Source: Clostridiales bacterium (GTDB lineage Bacteria; Bacillota; Clostridia; Oscillospirales; Acutalibacteraceae). From it: a stretch of 64,000 nt of DNA. The stretch is from the NCBI GenBank assembly GCA_024690965.1, contig JAILOG010000002.1:1-64000 (forward strand), given 5' to 3'. The notes under the pieces are model-generated. The model did no database searches. It was not told the DNA's origin and worked only from the letters and a program-made list of their open reading frames with translations. Each line of letters begins with the position of its first letter. The stretch's first letter is position 1. This document shows, in pieces, positions 1 through 8,600 of the stretch. The position numbers were made by a program, and so were the translations under genes.

Positions 1-69
1 AACAAACATACCTAAAATTAAAGGGCGACATTTTATATAAGTCTTAACTTACACTACAAAACGTCTAGC

Positions 70-146
70 TGGTCCGAGTGACTGGAATTGAACCAGCGGC
101 CTCTTGAACCCCATTCAAGCGCGCTACCAAACTGCGCCACACCCGG
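70..146 (-). tRNA. tRNA-Pro (anticodon GGG)
   Basis: The minus strand folds as a 77-nt tRNA including an encoded 3' CCA (plus-strand TGG at 70-72). The acceptor arms are CCGGGTG and CACTCGG with one G-U pair. The anticodon stem is CTTGA/TCAAG around the loop ATGGGGT, which puts GGG (plus 110-112) at positions 34-36 and so decodes CCC/CCU proline codons. The TTCAATT T-loop is present. A sigma-A promoter lies just upstream at 165-193. Confidence 0.95.
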
Positions 147-164
147 AAATCGGACAACGCAAGC

Positions 165-193
165 ATTATACCACACTTGTTTTAAAATTTCAA
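165..193 (-). promoter_or_regulatory. Promoter of tRNA-Pro
   Basis: On the minus strand TTGAAA (plus 188-193) and TATAAT (plus 165-170) are separated by 17 nt, and the tRNA starts about 18 nt downstream. Confidence 0.75.
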
Positions 194-236
194 TACCCAA
201 ATTCTATATTTTTACGATATACGCAAAAATAATATA

Positions 237-857
237 TTAATACAAATATTCGCAATACAGCTTTTCTATTGCGTCCTTTTTTTCTGTAAGGTTTGAGCCT
301 TCAAGCAAAGTATCATTTTTGTCGTAATACTTTTCCGATCCGTTTTCGTCCGCGATTTTGTACATTATAAGCTGATTTTTTGAGTTATAATACTCGGATA
401 TCTCTTTGCCGTTTTTTGTGTATACGCTCATTTTAAATAAAAAATTATCCTTTTCGTCAAAAAGCGAACTGCTGAAGCCGTTGTCTGAAGTATACTCATA
501 TTTAACGGTGCTTTTGGGCTTGTCATCTGCGGTGAATGTTTTTATCTCGGAAATCTTGTCATCTTTTATATAAGTGTACGTGCGATATCCGATACATTCA
601 TTCTGCGGAGAATAAACATCTGTGCGTGTAAGCCTTTTCTCGCTGTCGTAAGAAGCGTTGAGCTCATAATATTTGCTGTAATCGGTTTCACTGTCAGTGT
701 GTTCGTATTCCGTAATACTTTCCGCGGTTGACATATTATAACCGCTTGAGGCAGAATTTGACGTATTATCAACATTGCAACCGCACAAATACGCACTTGT
801 AACAGCAATGATTAATACGGCAAACACGAACCTAAATGATCTTCTGTTAATTGACAT
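237..857 (-). CDS. Putative lipoprotein of unknown function
   Basis: A 206-residue protein with a basic start, a hydrophobic stretch at about residues 10-25 and a lipobox-like LCGC, predicting a lipid-anchored extracytoplasmic protein. The mature part is Ser/Thr/Asn-rich at first and then strongly charged, with imperfect repeats of the type YxYxxDxxxSxIKxF/Y. These resemble the short beta-hairpin repeats of secreted Firmicute proteins, but I do not recognise a family. It lies 17 nt downstream of ade on the same strand and is probably cotranscribed with it. A purine-related role is not supported by the sequence. Confidence 0.7.
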   Translation of the reverse strand: MSINRRSFRFVFAVLIIAVTSAYLCGCNVDNTSNSASSGYNMSTAESITEYEHTDSETDYSKYYELNASYDSEKRLTRTDVYSPQNECIGYRTYTYIKDDKISEIKTFTADDKPKSTVKYEYTSDNGFSSSLFDEKDNFLFKMSVYTKNGKEISEYYNSKNQLIMYKIADENGSEKYYDKNDTLLEGSNLTEKKDAIEKLYCEYLY

Positions 858-874
858 ACACGCACGCTGTCCTT

Positions 875-2530
875 TTACTCAATAAATTTCATATCTGTTA
901 CGCTGAACAGACCCTTGTCGCTTACTCTTATTTCGGGTATAACACAAAGTGATAAGAACGAAAGCATCATAAGCGTATCTATCTTACTGTCGGGCACAAG
1001 CTTTTTAACGGCATTTTTTATGGCAATGTATTCCTTTACCGCTTCTTCGTATGGCTTGTCACTCATAAGACCCGCGATGGGCAATGGCATTTCCGCTTCT
1101 AATTTACCGTCTATAACAACGGCTATTCCTCCGTCTTTGCCGAGGGAGTTTACAGCCAGAGCCATATCCTCGGCGCTTGTTCCCAAAACGGTTATATTAT
1201 GATTGTCATGACCGATAGTTTGCGCAACCGCTCCGTTTTTTATACCAAAGCCGGTCACAAACGCTTTTCCTATATTTCCCGTGCCTTTGTGACGCTCTAA
1301 GCAGGCGCACATTTCAAGCTGTTCGCCTGTTTTTCTTAATACGCTTTTTGTAACAAGAGTATCAGGCATTACTTCTATAACGGGAATACTGGAGTTAAAT
1401 TCCATTTTAAAATCTTCGGTTTTAACGGGGTTTATATGTACAGTATCTGTTACATTTCCGTCGGTTTCCGCGGGAGCCAAAAACAGAGCCTTGTCATTTT
1501 TGGCTACAAGCACTCCTCGCTTGTAAACTTCGGTAATTTTTGTTGCGTTCAGATCTTCACTTATTACGATATCAGCGAAATATCCCGGCGCAATTGCTCC
1601 GGTGTGGGGGAGATTATAGCATTGTGCGGCGTTTAAAGAAGCCATTCTTATCGCTTTTACGGGATCAAGCCCCAGCGATATTGCCTTATCTATACAGTGG
1701 CTTATTGTCCCCTCCTCCAATATGTCATCAAGGTGCTTGTCATCGGTACAGAATAGGAATCTGTCAAAGTTATACTCATTTATTGCGGGCAAAAGCGCTT
1801 CAAGGTTTTTTGCGCTTGTGCCTTCTCTTATCTGCACGTACATACCGCGCGCAGCTTTTTCGGACGCCTCTTGCGGTATTGTACATTCGTGGTCGGTTTT
1901 AATATCTGCGCAGGCGTAGGCGCAGAGCTCTTTGCCGGAGATATACGGCGCGTGACCGTCTATTATATCCGCGCATTCTATTTTCGCGAGAACCTCGTCG
2001 GAGGAATTGAGAACGGAAACAAAGTCCATCATTTCGCCCAAACCGAGAAAACCGTGCTTTTGCATAAGCTCTTTTGTAAGCTTGCTGTCAATTACGGCGC
2101 CCGAGCTGTCAAAAGGAGTTGCGGGCACGCATGAGGGCAGCATATAGTGAACATCAAGCGGTAAGCCCTCTGCGGACTTTATCATAAAGCTGAGTCCTTC
2201 TTCGCCCTTTACGTTTGCGATTTCGTGGGGGTCGGCTATAACTGCCGTTACACCCTTCGGAATAACAAGCTTTGCGTACTCTACGGGAGATACAAGACTC
2301 GACTCTATATGACAGTGTGCGTCAATAAACGAAGGCATAAGATATTTTCCGTTTAAATCGATCTCGTTCTTTCCGCTGTATTCGCCTAAACCTGCGATAA
2401 CACCGTTATATACGGCAACGTCACAATGCTCTGTTTTTCCCGAAAAAACATTTACAACATTTGCGTTTTTAAAGATGATATCGGGTTCGATCTTTGACTG
2501 GGCAGCAGCTATAAGCATTGATTTATTCAA
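875..2530 (-). CDS. ade: Adenine deaminase
   Basis: Hydrolyses adenine to hypoxanthine and ammonia in the cytoplasm (purine salvage). The 551-residue protein has the amidohydrolase fold. The metal-binding DAHCHIESS motif is near residue 75, followed by GLGEMMDF, DGHAP and a CTDD motif, then the C-terminal domain typical of bacterial Ade. Length agrees with the family (about 570-600). The frame is open to 2584, but the likely start is TTG at 2530, because GGAGG lies 9 nt upstream of it; the internal ATG at 2518 is the alternative. The gene has its own promoter inside a striking inverted repeat (2557-2603). The lipoprotein gene follows 17 nt downstream. Confidence 0.93.
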   Translation of the reverse strand: MNKSMLIAAAQSKIEPDIIFKNANVVNVFSGKTEHCDVAVYNGVIAGLGEYSGKNEIDLNGKYLMPSFIDAHCHIESSLVSPVEYAKLVIPKGVTAVIADPHEIANVKGEEGLSFMIKSAEGLPLDVHYMLPSCVPATPFDSSGAVIDSKLTKELMQKHGFLGLGEMMDFVSVLNSSDEVLAKIECADIIDGHAPYISGKELCAYACADIKTDHECTIPQEASEKAARGMYVQIREGTSAKNLEALLPAINEYNFDRFLFCTDDKHLDDILEEGTISHCIDKAISLGLDPVKAIRMASLNAAQCYNLPHTGAIAPGYFADIVISEDLNATKITEVYKRGVLVAKNDKALFLAPAETDGNVTDTVHINPVKTEDFKMEFNSSIPVIEVMPDTLVTKSVLRKTGEQLEMCACLERHKGTGNIGKAFVTGFGIKNGAVAQTIGHDNHNITVLGTSAEDMALAVNSLGKDGGIAVVIDGKLEAEMPLPIAGLMSDKPYEEAVKEYIAIKNAVKKLVPDSKIDTLMMLSFLSLCVIPEIRVSDKGLFSVTDMKFIE

Positions 2531-2556
2531 TTCAAAACACCTCCGAAAATAAAAAA

Positions 2557-2615
2557 ACTGTACTTTTTTGGAATTATAACACATAATAACAAAAAAGTAC
2601 AGTAAATTTTACTGT
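2557..2615 (-). promoter_or_regulatory. ade promoter embedded in inverted repeats (candidate operator)
   Basis: The minus-strand -10 TATAAT is at plus 2573-2578 with only a weak -35. It is flanked by perfect 13-bp inverted arms, ACTGTACTTTTTT (2557-2569) and AAAAAAGTACAGT (2591-2603). The outer arm overlaps a 17-bp palindrome, ACAGTAAATTTTACTGT (2599-2615). This geometry suits a repressor or a hairpin in the 5' end of the transcript. I cannot name the regulator. Confidence 0.55.
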
Positions 2616-2648
2616 TTATATACCCATTTATATGCTCAAAAATTCATT

Positions 2649-3323
2649 TTATTGCATATAGAACAACATAACGCAAATCGTTATTGCAACGGCGGCGCAC
2701 AATATGGCAACCAGAATATTAACAACAGAAGGCTTTTTGGTTTCGGTGACTGTTGTTATGTCCATTTTGTTTAAAATATAAATTATCCTTTTGTATATAA
2801 GAAGAACCAAAGCTGAATTAAGCGTGTATTTTATAAGGTTGAACGGTAAAAATACGGGCAGCATCATATCAACAACAGCCGATTGCGGTACGTTCATATA
2901 TATAGGCGTTATAAAGTAATTCCACAAAAGCATCATTGCGGTCGCGGTCACGGTTGATATAAGAAGTCCCAGGATAACGTCTTTCGATTTGCGTGAGCGC
3001 TTGTATATGAAACAAATAGGGAGTAAAAACGACGTTGTTGAGATAAAGTTCATCAAAAGACCTATAAAGCCCGTGTGACCTACTGTTATCATTTCGATAA
3101 ACGATACCACAAGCGTAACTATTACAGCCGCACCGGGGGAAAACACCATACCGGCTATTACGATAACCGCGTCCTTTGCGTCAAAGCTTAAAAATCCGCT
3201 TACCGCGGGAATAAGGTGCGTAACAAGCATTGCAACATATGCAACAGTCGCAAATACGGCAAGAGTTGTCAGTTTCTTTACATTCATAATGCTGTTTGTC
3301 CGTGATTTATTTGTCGTTTTCAT
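2649..3323 (-). CDS. ribU: ECF transporter S component, RibU-like (riboflavin)
   Basis: A 224-residue integral membrane protein with about six hydrophobic segments. It is the substrate-binding S component of an energy-coupling factor importer, expected to work with EcfA/A'/T modules encoded elsewhere. RibU-like features are the FLSFDAKD segment after the first helices, the SFIEMITVG and TGFIGLLMNFIST region, and the WNYFITPIYM and FLPFNLIK signatures of the clostridial branch. Riboflavin specificity is inferred from that resemblance. No FMN riboswitch fits in the 87-nt upstream gap. The ATG at 3323 has GAGG 8 nt upstream; Met13 is a less likely start. It has its own strong promoter. Confidence 0.82.
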   Translation of the reverse strand: MKTTNKSRTNSIMNVKKLTTLAVFATVAYVAMLVTHLIPAVSGFLSFDAKDAVIVIAGMVFSPGAAVIVTLVVSFIEMITVGHTGFIGLLMNFISTTSFLLPICFIYKRSRKSKDVILGLLISTVTATAMMLLWNYFITPIYMNVPQSAVVDMMLPVFLPFNLIKYTLNSALVLLIYKRIIYILNKMDITTVTETKKPSVVNILVAILCAAVAITICVMLFYMQ

Positions 3324-3359
3324 TCGGTTTGACCTCGGTTCTTTAAAAATACGAGCTTG

Positions 3360-3388
3360 ATTATAAATGCAAATTTATACTTTGTCAA
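3360..3388 (-). promoter_or_regulatory. Promoter of the RibU-like gene
   Basis: A consensus sigma-A promoter on the minus strand: TTGACA (plus 3383-3388), 17-nt spacer, TATAAT (plus 3360-3365). It starts transcription about 30 nt before the ATG. Confidence 0.85.
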
Positions 3389-3410
3389 TACAAACAGACA
3401 ATTAAATACA

Positions 3411-4295
3411 TTATCCGAAAATTCTCATGATATCGTCACGTTTGCTCATAACTGCCTCGTAACCCTCTTCTATTGTTTCGTCTAAATTGTCGATAGAGAA
3501 AAGCTGGGTGTTTTTGTTGTCTATCTCTATGGCAAGATCTGCCATTTCCATAGACTTGCGTGTGCTGTCTATGGAATATACGTCCAAAGCACGCCAAATT
3601 ACCTTTATAAGTCCGTCTAAGCCGTTGTCGGGATTGTAGTTTAATATGTTAAACCCAATAGCCAGTGTTTTTCCCACGCCCAAATCTTTTAATACCTTAA
3701 CAGGCAGATTGTCCTTTGCGCCGCCGTCCATAAAATTATAGTTTTTATATGGACAGGTGGTGTAAATGGCAGGAAAAGACATACTTGCTCTCACAGCGGT
3801 TTCAAGCGGCGCGCCGGTTATATATTGTATATGAGGGGTGCTTATGTTTTCCTCTTTCGTTAAAAATATACATTCGTCTGTTGTATAAGTATCCACCGTA
3901 CAAATAGAGAGATTTATAGGCAGATCATTAAAGCCTTTGATTCCTTTTTCGTCCATTACGGCTCTTACAACGTTAGATATAAGCTCGCCCGATTTAATAC
4001 CGTCGCGCGTCACACGCTTGTTAAGTATCAGCTGCGCCAAAGAGCGGAAAATTATACCGTTGTCAATCTCAGCAAGCTGTCTCCAATATTTTGAAGCAAG
4101 CTTTGCCATTTCGTCAGCTGAAAATCCCATTGCGATAAGCGCAGCCATTAGTGAGCCGCTGCTTGTTCCCGATACATATTGAGGCTTTATGCCCATTTCG
4201 CTGAGCGCGCGATAGGCTCCGATATGCGCTATTCCCTGAAGACCTCCGCCCGAAAGTGCAAATCCGACGGCGTCTTTTCTGTTGATATCAGACAT
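3411..4295 (-). CDS. Patatin-like phospholipase
   Basis: A 294-residue RssA/YchK-type patatin, a cytoplasmic serine lipid acyl hydrolase with a Ser-Asp dyad. The oxyanion loop SGGGLQG is at residues 15-21, the nucleophile elbow GTSSG at 43-47 (Ser45), and the Asp of the dyad in the DGG motif near residue 190. There is no signal peptide. It lies 20 nt downstream of the GT39-like gene on the same strand and is probably cotranscribed. The natural lipid substrate cannot be inferred. Confidence 0.9.
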   Translation of the reverse strand: MSDINRKDAVGFALSGGGLQGIAHIGAYRALSEMGIKPQYVSGTSSGSLMAALIAMGFSADEMAKLASKYWRQLAEIDNGIIFRSLAQLILNKRVTRDGIKSGELISNVVRAVMDEKGIKGFNDLPINLSICTVDTYTTDECIFLTKEENISTPHIQYITGAPLETAVRASMSFPAIYTTCPYKNYNFMDGGAKDNLPVKVLKDLGVGKTLAIGFNILNYNPDNGLDGLIKVIWRALDVYSIDSTRKSMEMADLAIEIDNKNTQLFSIDNLDETIEEGYEAVMSKRDDIMRIFG

Positions 4296-4315
4296 AAAAA
4301 GTCACCCCGTGTTTG

Positions 4316-6046
4316 TTATATTTTTTCCTTATAAAATCTATACACATTGCAGTATGACTCTGTTTCGGCAAAATAATCATACCAGTTGTAATAATCGTTA
4401 AAATCGTAGTCTGCCTGTATCAGCTCATAAGCGTTGAAAGACGTATTATTACGAATATATGATATCACCTTTTCTTTTGAGCAGAGCTGAGAGATGTAAA
4501 CTGTTATCTCATATTCGGAATTAAGCTCACTGTTTTTAAGAGCAGTGTTTAAATTATTATTCTCATTGCTTGTGTTCGCGCTGTCTATATAATATGAGGC
4601 AAATTGCGCTATTTTACCGTTGGTTTTAACGCCTCTTTCCTCAGCGAATGAATCGAGCGATTCTACAAACCCCATATCAAGCTCTGTTTGCGCGATAAGC
4701 GTTTTATCGTACTGCATAAGCTTGTCGAGAGATTTTGTCCACTCCTGCATAGACGTGCCTACAAATAAGCAGGTTTTTGTTTGGGTATTATAAAGATCAG
4801 TCATTCCGTAAGTGTAATACGGCTTAACGCTTAAAAGCCCGATAACGCTTACAATAACAACGCTTACCGTTATGATGGCATACGAATATTTAAGCTTGAT
4901 AAGCCTGAATAATCTTATAAAAGACGTGACCGTAACAATTACAAGTAAAGGCAGAACACACATTATATATCTGTCGCTGTTAAAGGGAGAAACCAAAGAG
5001 ATTCCTATTAAGAATATAAGTGAAGGAAAAAATATGATTTTTGTTTTAGGAGAAATCTTCTTTTTTCTTACAACGCGCATATATATAAGCGCCGCCGCTA
5101 AAGCAATGCTCACAAGCGCAAACAACCAAGCTTTATTTACGAACAAATCTTTTGCTAATATGAGCGCATATGTCGAAAGCTTGTAAACTACATACGTCGC
5201 AAGGGTTATAAAATCTATGGAAAGACCGCCCGAGTCCAGCCCTCTGTTGCCGAGCAGCACATTGGCGATAATGAACGGATACGCGCAAAGCGAGGCGCAG
5301 CCCGATAAAATACCTGTAATTATATACTTTTTCATAACGCGCGCGCGCTTTTTTCTTAATGTGATTATAAGCATCGTTATGCCCGTCAGCAATTCAAACA
5401 ATATGAAATAATAATGAGTGAGGTTGCCGAAAAAGCACACTAAAGCCATTGCGGCTATGTGCTTTTTGTTTTTCCGGGGTCCGTCACAATACATAATTAG
5501 CGTCACATAAGAAAATGCCGTTGTAAAGAAAGTAAGCATTGCGTACATTCTGATGTATATGACTGTTGTTATACAGGCAATGCTGAACGCGTATGCCGCC
5601 ATTGCTGTGAACGAATATTTAAAACGACCCGTTATGAGCTTTGCGATCTTGTACATAAAAAACAGCGCAAAAGCCATAAACACAGCGTTTAACGAAAACG
5701 GAAACCACTTTGAAAACGTATTGGGGAACAGAGAGCAAACGCTGTTAAAAATTATATAGTACAGCGGCGGATGCACCCCGTCTCTTATCTGGTTTTCATA
5801 CACCAAACCATAGTTAAAGCGGTTGCCGTCGGAAACCGAAAGATATGCGTTTATGTCATCGGGCGTGATAAAATCATCCGACGGGTTTATCTGCACAGAA
5901 GAATTTGCAAGATTAAAGGTGAGCAATTCATCTTCGTGAAAGCCCTGTTTTGTGTACATGAAAAACGCGCTTACAGCTGTTGAAAGCAAAATGGTAAGTG
6001 TTAAAACTATGGCTTTAAATCTTTTTTCTCTTACAAGTTTGTTCAT
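4316..6046 (-). CDS. GT39/ArnT-like membrane glycosyltransferase
   Basis: A 576-residue polytopic membrane protein with about ten to twelve hydrophobic segments and a hydrophilic C-terminal domain of about 170 residues. The first outside loop carries HEDE just after helix 1, where GT-C enzymes of the PMT/ArnT/GT39 group keep their acidic catalytic residues. Such enzymes transfer a sugar from a polyprenyl-phosphate donor to a lipid, protein or glycan on the outer face of the membrane. Donor and acceptor are unknown. The gene follows the uracil-DNA glycosylase gene by 29 nt. Confidence 0.75.
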   Translation of the reverse strand: MNKLVREKRFKAIVLTLTILLSTAVSAFFMYTKQGFHEDELLTFNLANSSVQINPSDDFITPDDINAYLSVSDGNRFNYGLVYENQIRDGVHPPLYYIIFNSVCSLFPNTFSKWFPFSLNAVFMAFALFFMYKIAKLITGRFKYSFTAMAAYAFSIACITTVIYIRMYAMLTFFTTAFSYVTLIMYCDGPRKNKKHIAAMALVCFFGNLTHYYFILFELLTGITMLIITLRKKRARVMKKYIITGILSGCASLCAYPFIIANVLLGNRGLDSGGLSIDFITLATYVVYKLSTYALILAKDLFVNKAWLFALVSIALAAALIYMRVVRKKKISPKTKIIFFPSLIFLIGISLVSPFNSDRYIMCVLPLLVIVTVTSFIRLFRLIKLKYSYAIITVSVVIVSVIGLLSVKPYYTYGMTDLYNTQTKTCLFVGTSMQEWTKSLDKLMQYDKTLIAQTELDMGFVESLDSFAEERGVKTNGKIAQFASYYIDSANTSNENNNLNTALKNSELNSEYEITVYISQLCSKEKVISYIRNNTSFNAYELIQADYDFNDYYNWYDYFAETESYCNVYRFYKEKI

Positions 6047-6075
6047 ATTTTTTACCTTAACGTCGATTAAACTTC

Positions 6076-6645
6076 TTATTTTGCGAGACCCATTTCATCA
6101 TAAAGCTCACGAAGCTTTAAAAAATCTTCAAAGGTACCGGGCAAAAGATTTTCATTTCGTAAAAGCGCCGCGGGATGCAAAACAGGCATCATTGCCACGC
6201 CGTTTATGTTATATATTTTTCCGTGGTCTTTGGTTATTCTTATATCTTTATCAATCAGTTTTTGGGCTGCTATTCTGCCCAGGCACACTATAATTTTCGG
6301 AGAGACAATATTTATCTGATCTTCAAGCCAATGCATACACGCCTGTTGTTCATCGTCTAAAGGATCGCGATTGTGCGGCGGTCTGCATTTAACAATGTTG
6401 GCTATATAAATGTTTTTGTGTCTGTCAAAATGAACACAATTAAGGAGCTTATCAAGTAATATTCCCGCTTTGCCTACAAATGGTTCGCCTTTCAGATCCT
6501 CCTGCTCGCCGGGGCCTTCGCCGATAAACATAATATCGGCATTTGGCTTTCCTACCCCAAACACAAGGTTTGTTCGCGTTTTTCCGAGCGGACAGTCCAT
6601 ACACATTTCGCATTTGTTATTTAATTGAATCATATTATCACACAT
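6076..6645 (-). CDS. Uracil-DNA glycosylase, family 4 (Fe-S)
   Basis: Removes uracil from DNA in base excision repair. The 189-residue protein has the family-4 layout. N-terminal cysteines (C12, C15, C18) and two further cysteines (IVKCRPPHN and QQACMHW, near residues 88 and 104) can supply the [4Fe-4S] ligands. Motif 1 is GEGPGEQED, followed by GEPFVGKAG, and the C-terminal HPAALLRN contains the catalytic-loop His. Length is typical. It is the first gene after a good promoter (6723-6751) and heads a possible operon with the GT39-like and patatin genes. Confidence 0.92.
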   Translation of the reverse strand: MCDNMIQLNNKCEMCMDCPLGKTRTNLVFGVGKPNADIMFIGEGPGEQEDLKGEPFVGKAGILLDKLLNCVHFDRHKNIYIANIVKCRPPHNRDPLDDEQQACMHWLEDQINIVSPKIIVCLGRIAAQKLIDKDIRITKDHGKIYNINGVAMMPVLHPAALLRNENLLPGTFEDFLKLRELYDEMGLAK

Positions 6646-6722
6646 ATGCCTGTCCGCCCCCTAAAAAATTTATCAATCAGCTTAAAAAATACGGCAAATT
6701 TGTAAACCGTTAACCAAATTTT

Positions 6723-6751
6723 ATTATATTGTAATAAGAGGAAAAAATCAA
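6723..6751 (-). promoter_or_regulatory. Promoter of the uracil-DNA glycosylase gene
   Basis: Minus-strand TTGATT (plus 6746-6751) and TATAAT (plus 6723-6728) with a 17-nt spacer, about 80 nt upstream of the start codon. Confidence 0.7.
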
Positions 6752-6752
6752 C

Positions 6753-6805
6753 CCAAATAAAACAAAAAATCTCAAGACAATTATTCGACAAATTGACTTG
6801 AGATT
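6753..6805 (-). terminator. Intrinsic terminator after the DegV gene
   Basis: A 15-bp stem (6768-6782 with 6791-6805, one mismatch) is followed on the minus strand by a T-rich run (plus 6753-6769). Confidence 0.85.
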
Positions 6806-6842
6806 CTGTTTGACAATAATTGAAAGATTAGAAGTCCGGGCG

Positions 6843-7712
6843 TTATCTATGTTTACCTTCAAAGAACAGCGCCAAAGTTCCCGGTCCCGAATGCGACCCT
6901 ATAATGGGGCTTATATCCGTTATCAGCTTAACCTTTACGCCGTATCTGTCATATAGCATATGCTTTACTGTTTTCGCGTCTTCGGGACAATCGGCGTGGC
7001 AAAGATAAACTATATCCTCTTTGGGAGGATTTACCGAGAGCTCACCGTATTTATCCGCAATAAGGCTTAAAGAAGCCTTTCTTCCGCGAACCTTATACAC
7101 GTTTACAAGCTTGCCGTTATCGTCTGTGTGCAAAACGGGTTTTATTCCCAATATACCGCCTATAAGGGCTGTACCCGCACTCAATCTGCCTCCGCGGCGT
7201 AAATATTCAAGATTATCCACGGTAAACCAGTGGCATATATTTAACCGTTTTTCAAGAACGTAAGTCTTTAATTCGTCAATACTTACACCTTCGTCACGCT
7301 TTTTTGCCGCCAATGTAACCAGCAGTCCATATCCGCCGGAGGCACACAGAGAATCCACTATTTCTATTTTTCTTTCGGGATATTTTTCGATAAGCTCCTT
7401 TGCCGCTACTTTTGAAAAATGATGCTGCATACTCAGCCCGCTTGAAAAGCATATATACAGTATGTCGTTGCCTTTAATAAGCTCCTCCTCAAAAGCCGAA
7501 ACGTATTCCGAAACATTAACGGCGGTTGTTTTTGATACGCTTCCTGCGCGCATTGCTTTATAAAAATCTTTGCAAGGCATAGAATAGTTGGTGTGTTCTT
7601 CCGGGCTGTTTTCAAAACTGAATTTCATATCTATTATCTTTACTTTAAGCTTGCCCGGAATATCATTCCCGAGGTCACATGCGCTATCGGCTATTATAAT
7701 ATAATCGTTCAT
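6843..7712 (-). CDS. DegV family fatty-acid-binding protein
   Basis: A 289-residue DegV/FakB-type protein. These bind a single fatty acid and, in characterised Firmicutes, present it to the FakA kinase to form acyl-phosphate for phospholipid synthesis. Family features are the IIADSACDL start, the KTTAVNVSEY segment, SGLSMQHH, the LRRGGRLS segment, LGIKPVL, and the SPIIGSHSGPGTLALFF C-terminus with the conserved His-Ser-Gly-Pro-Gly. No fakA gene lies nearby. The ATG has AAAGGAG 8 nt upstream. The gene is monocistronic, between a terminator and a divergent regulator gene. Confidence 0.92.
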   Translation of the reverse strand: MNDYIIIADSACDLGNDIPGKLKVKIIDMKFSFENSPEEHTNYSMPCKDFYKAMRAGSVSKTTAVNVSEYVSAFEEELIKGNDILYICFSSGLSMQHHFSKVAAKELIEKYPERKIEIVDSLCASGGYGLLVTLAAKKRDEGVSIDELKTYVLEKRLNICHWFTVDNLEYLRRGGRLSAGTALIGGILGIKPVLHTDDNGKLVNVYKVRGRKASLSLIADKYGELSVNPPKEDIVYLCHADCPEDAKTVKHMLYDRYGVKVKLITDISPIIGSHSGPGTLALFFEGKHR

Positions 7713-7792
7713 TTTATTTGCTCCTTTTAAAACAAATTTCTAAAAATCATTTTCAGTGTTTGCCTGACGGGGAGATTTTATCACGATAATCC

Positions 7793-7885
7793 GGTTTACT
7801 CAACCTACCGTTTGTTTCGTATAGTAAACCAAGCGAAAGTATACCGTAGAGAAAAACGATTCTCTACTCTACTCACGGTAGAGAA
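7793..7885. promoter_or_regulatory. Inverted and direct repeats between degV and the XRE gene
   Basis: Three symmetric elements precede the XRE promoter. GGTTTACT (7793-7800) pairs with AGTAAACC (7823-7830). GTAGAGAA (7846-7853) pairs with TTCTCTAC (7860-7867). A third GTAGAGAA lies at 7878-7885, 32 nt after the first. They are plausible operators for the XRE protein or a divergent control region for both genes. Confidence 0.5.
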
Positions 7886-7910
7886 CGGGTAAAAAACACG
7901 CTTTTTTTAC

Positions 7911-7939
7911 TTGATTTAATTAACATAATGTGGTATAAT
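7911..7939 (+). promoter_or_regulatory. Promoter of the XRE-HAD-ruvX-bioY-nuclease group
   Basis: TTGATT (7911-7916), 17-nt spacer, TATAAT (7934-7939). The start codon is 30 nt downstream with AAGGTG as ribosome binding site. Confidence 0.8.
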
Positions 7940-7969
7940 AAACAGGAATTTATGACAAGGTGAATTTTA

Positions 7970-8587
7970 ATGGCGGAAGATATTAAAAAAACAGTCTCGG
8001 TTAACATAACCGAGCTTAGAATAAAAAAAGGATATACTCAACTCAAACTTGCAGAATATTTGAATTATTCCGATAAAGCGGTGTCAAAATGGGAGAGAGG
8101 AGAATCTTTGCCCGATGTAACCGTTCTTTTAAAGCTTGCTGAGTTGTTTGGCGTGTCGCTTGATTATCTTGTGCACACCCATAAAAAGGACGAAATACCC
8201 GAGCCCTGCGAAAACATTTTCGAAAGCAAAAATCAAAAGGTCAAAGTAAGAGGTTCGGTTACGGGTATGAGCGTTTTGTCGGTATGGCTTTTGGCTACGC
8301 TTTATTTTGTTGCGGCGGTAATGCTTACGGGGCTTAACTGTCACTGGCTGGCATTCGTATACGCGATTCCCGTTTCCATGATCGTTTGGCTTGTATTTAA
8401 CTCTGTTTGGTTTAACGTAAAAAGAAACTTTCTTATAATATCTTTGCTCGTTTGGGCGTTGCTGGGGTCTGTATACATTACGGGGCTTACATTGGGAATG
8501 AATTTATGGCTTATATTCTTTACCGGTATCCCCGCGCAGATAATAATACTATTATGGTCAAACATTACAAGGTCTAAGCACGAATAA
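7970..8587 (+). CDS. XRE-family regulator with C-terminal membrane domain
   Basis: A 205-residue protein. Residues about 13-66 form a lambda-repressor-type HTH (TQLKLAEYLNYSDKAVSKWE with LAELFGVSLDYL). A linker and three or four hydrophobic segments (about 98-195) with little extracytoplasmic sequence follow. Membrane-tethered XRE proteins of this layout are common in Clostridia; targets and signals are mostly unknown. It stands divergent from degV behind a repeat-rich region, so autoregulation is plausible. The HAD-family gene starts 13 nt downstream. Confidence 0.85.
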   Translation: MAEDIKKTVSVNITELRIKKGYTQLKLAEYLNYSDKAVSKWERGESLPDVTVLLKLAELFGVSLDYLVHTHKKDEIPEPCENIFESKNQKVKVRGSVTGMSVLSVWLLATLYFVAAVMLTGLNCHWLAFVYAIPVSMIVWLVFNSVWFNVKRNFLIISLLVWALLGSVYITGLTLGMNLWLIFFTGIPAQIIILLWSNITRSKHE

Positions 8588-8600
8588 GGGATATTTTAAC

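Noticed and set aside
1436-2134. Open frames on the plus strand within ade
   Set aside because: They are shadows of the strongly conserved adenine deaminase frame and have no ribosome binding sites.
3324-3410. FMN riboswitch before the RibU-like gene
   Set aside because: Only 87 nt separate the genes, the promoter takes part of that, and no FMN-aptamer motifs are present.
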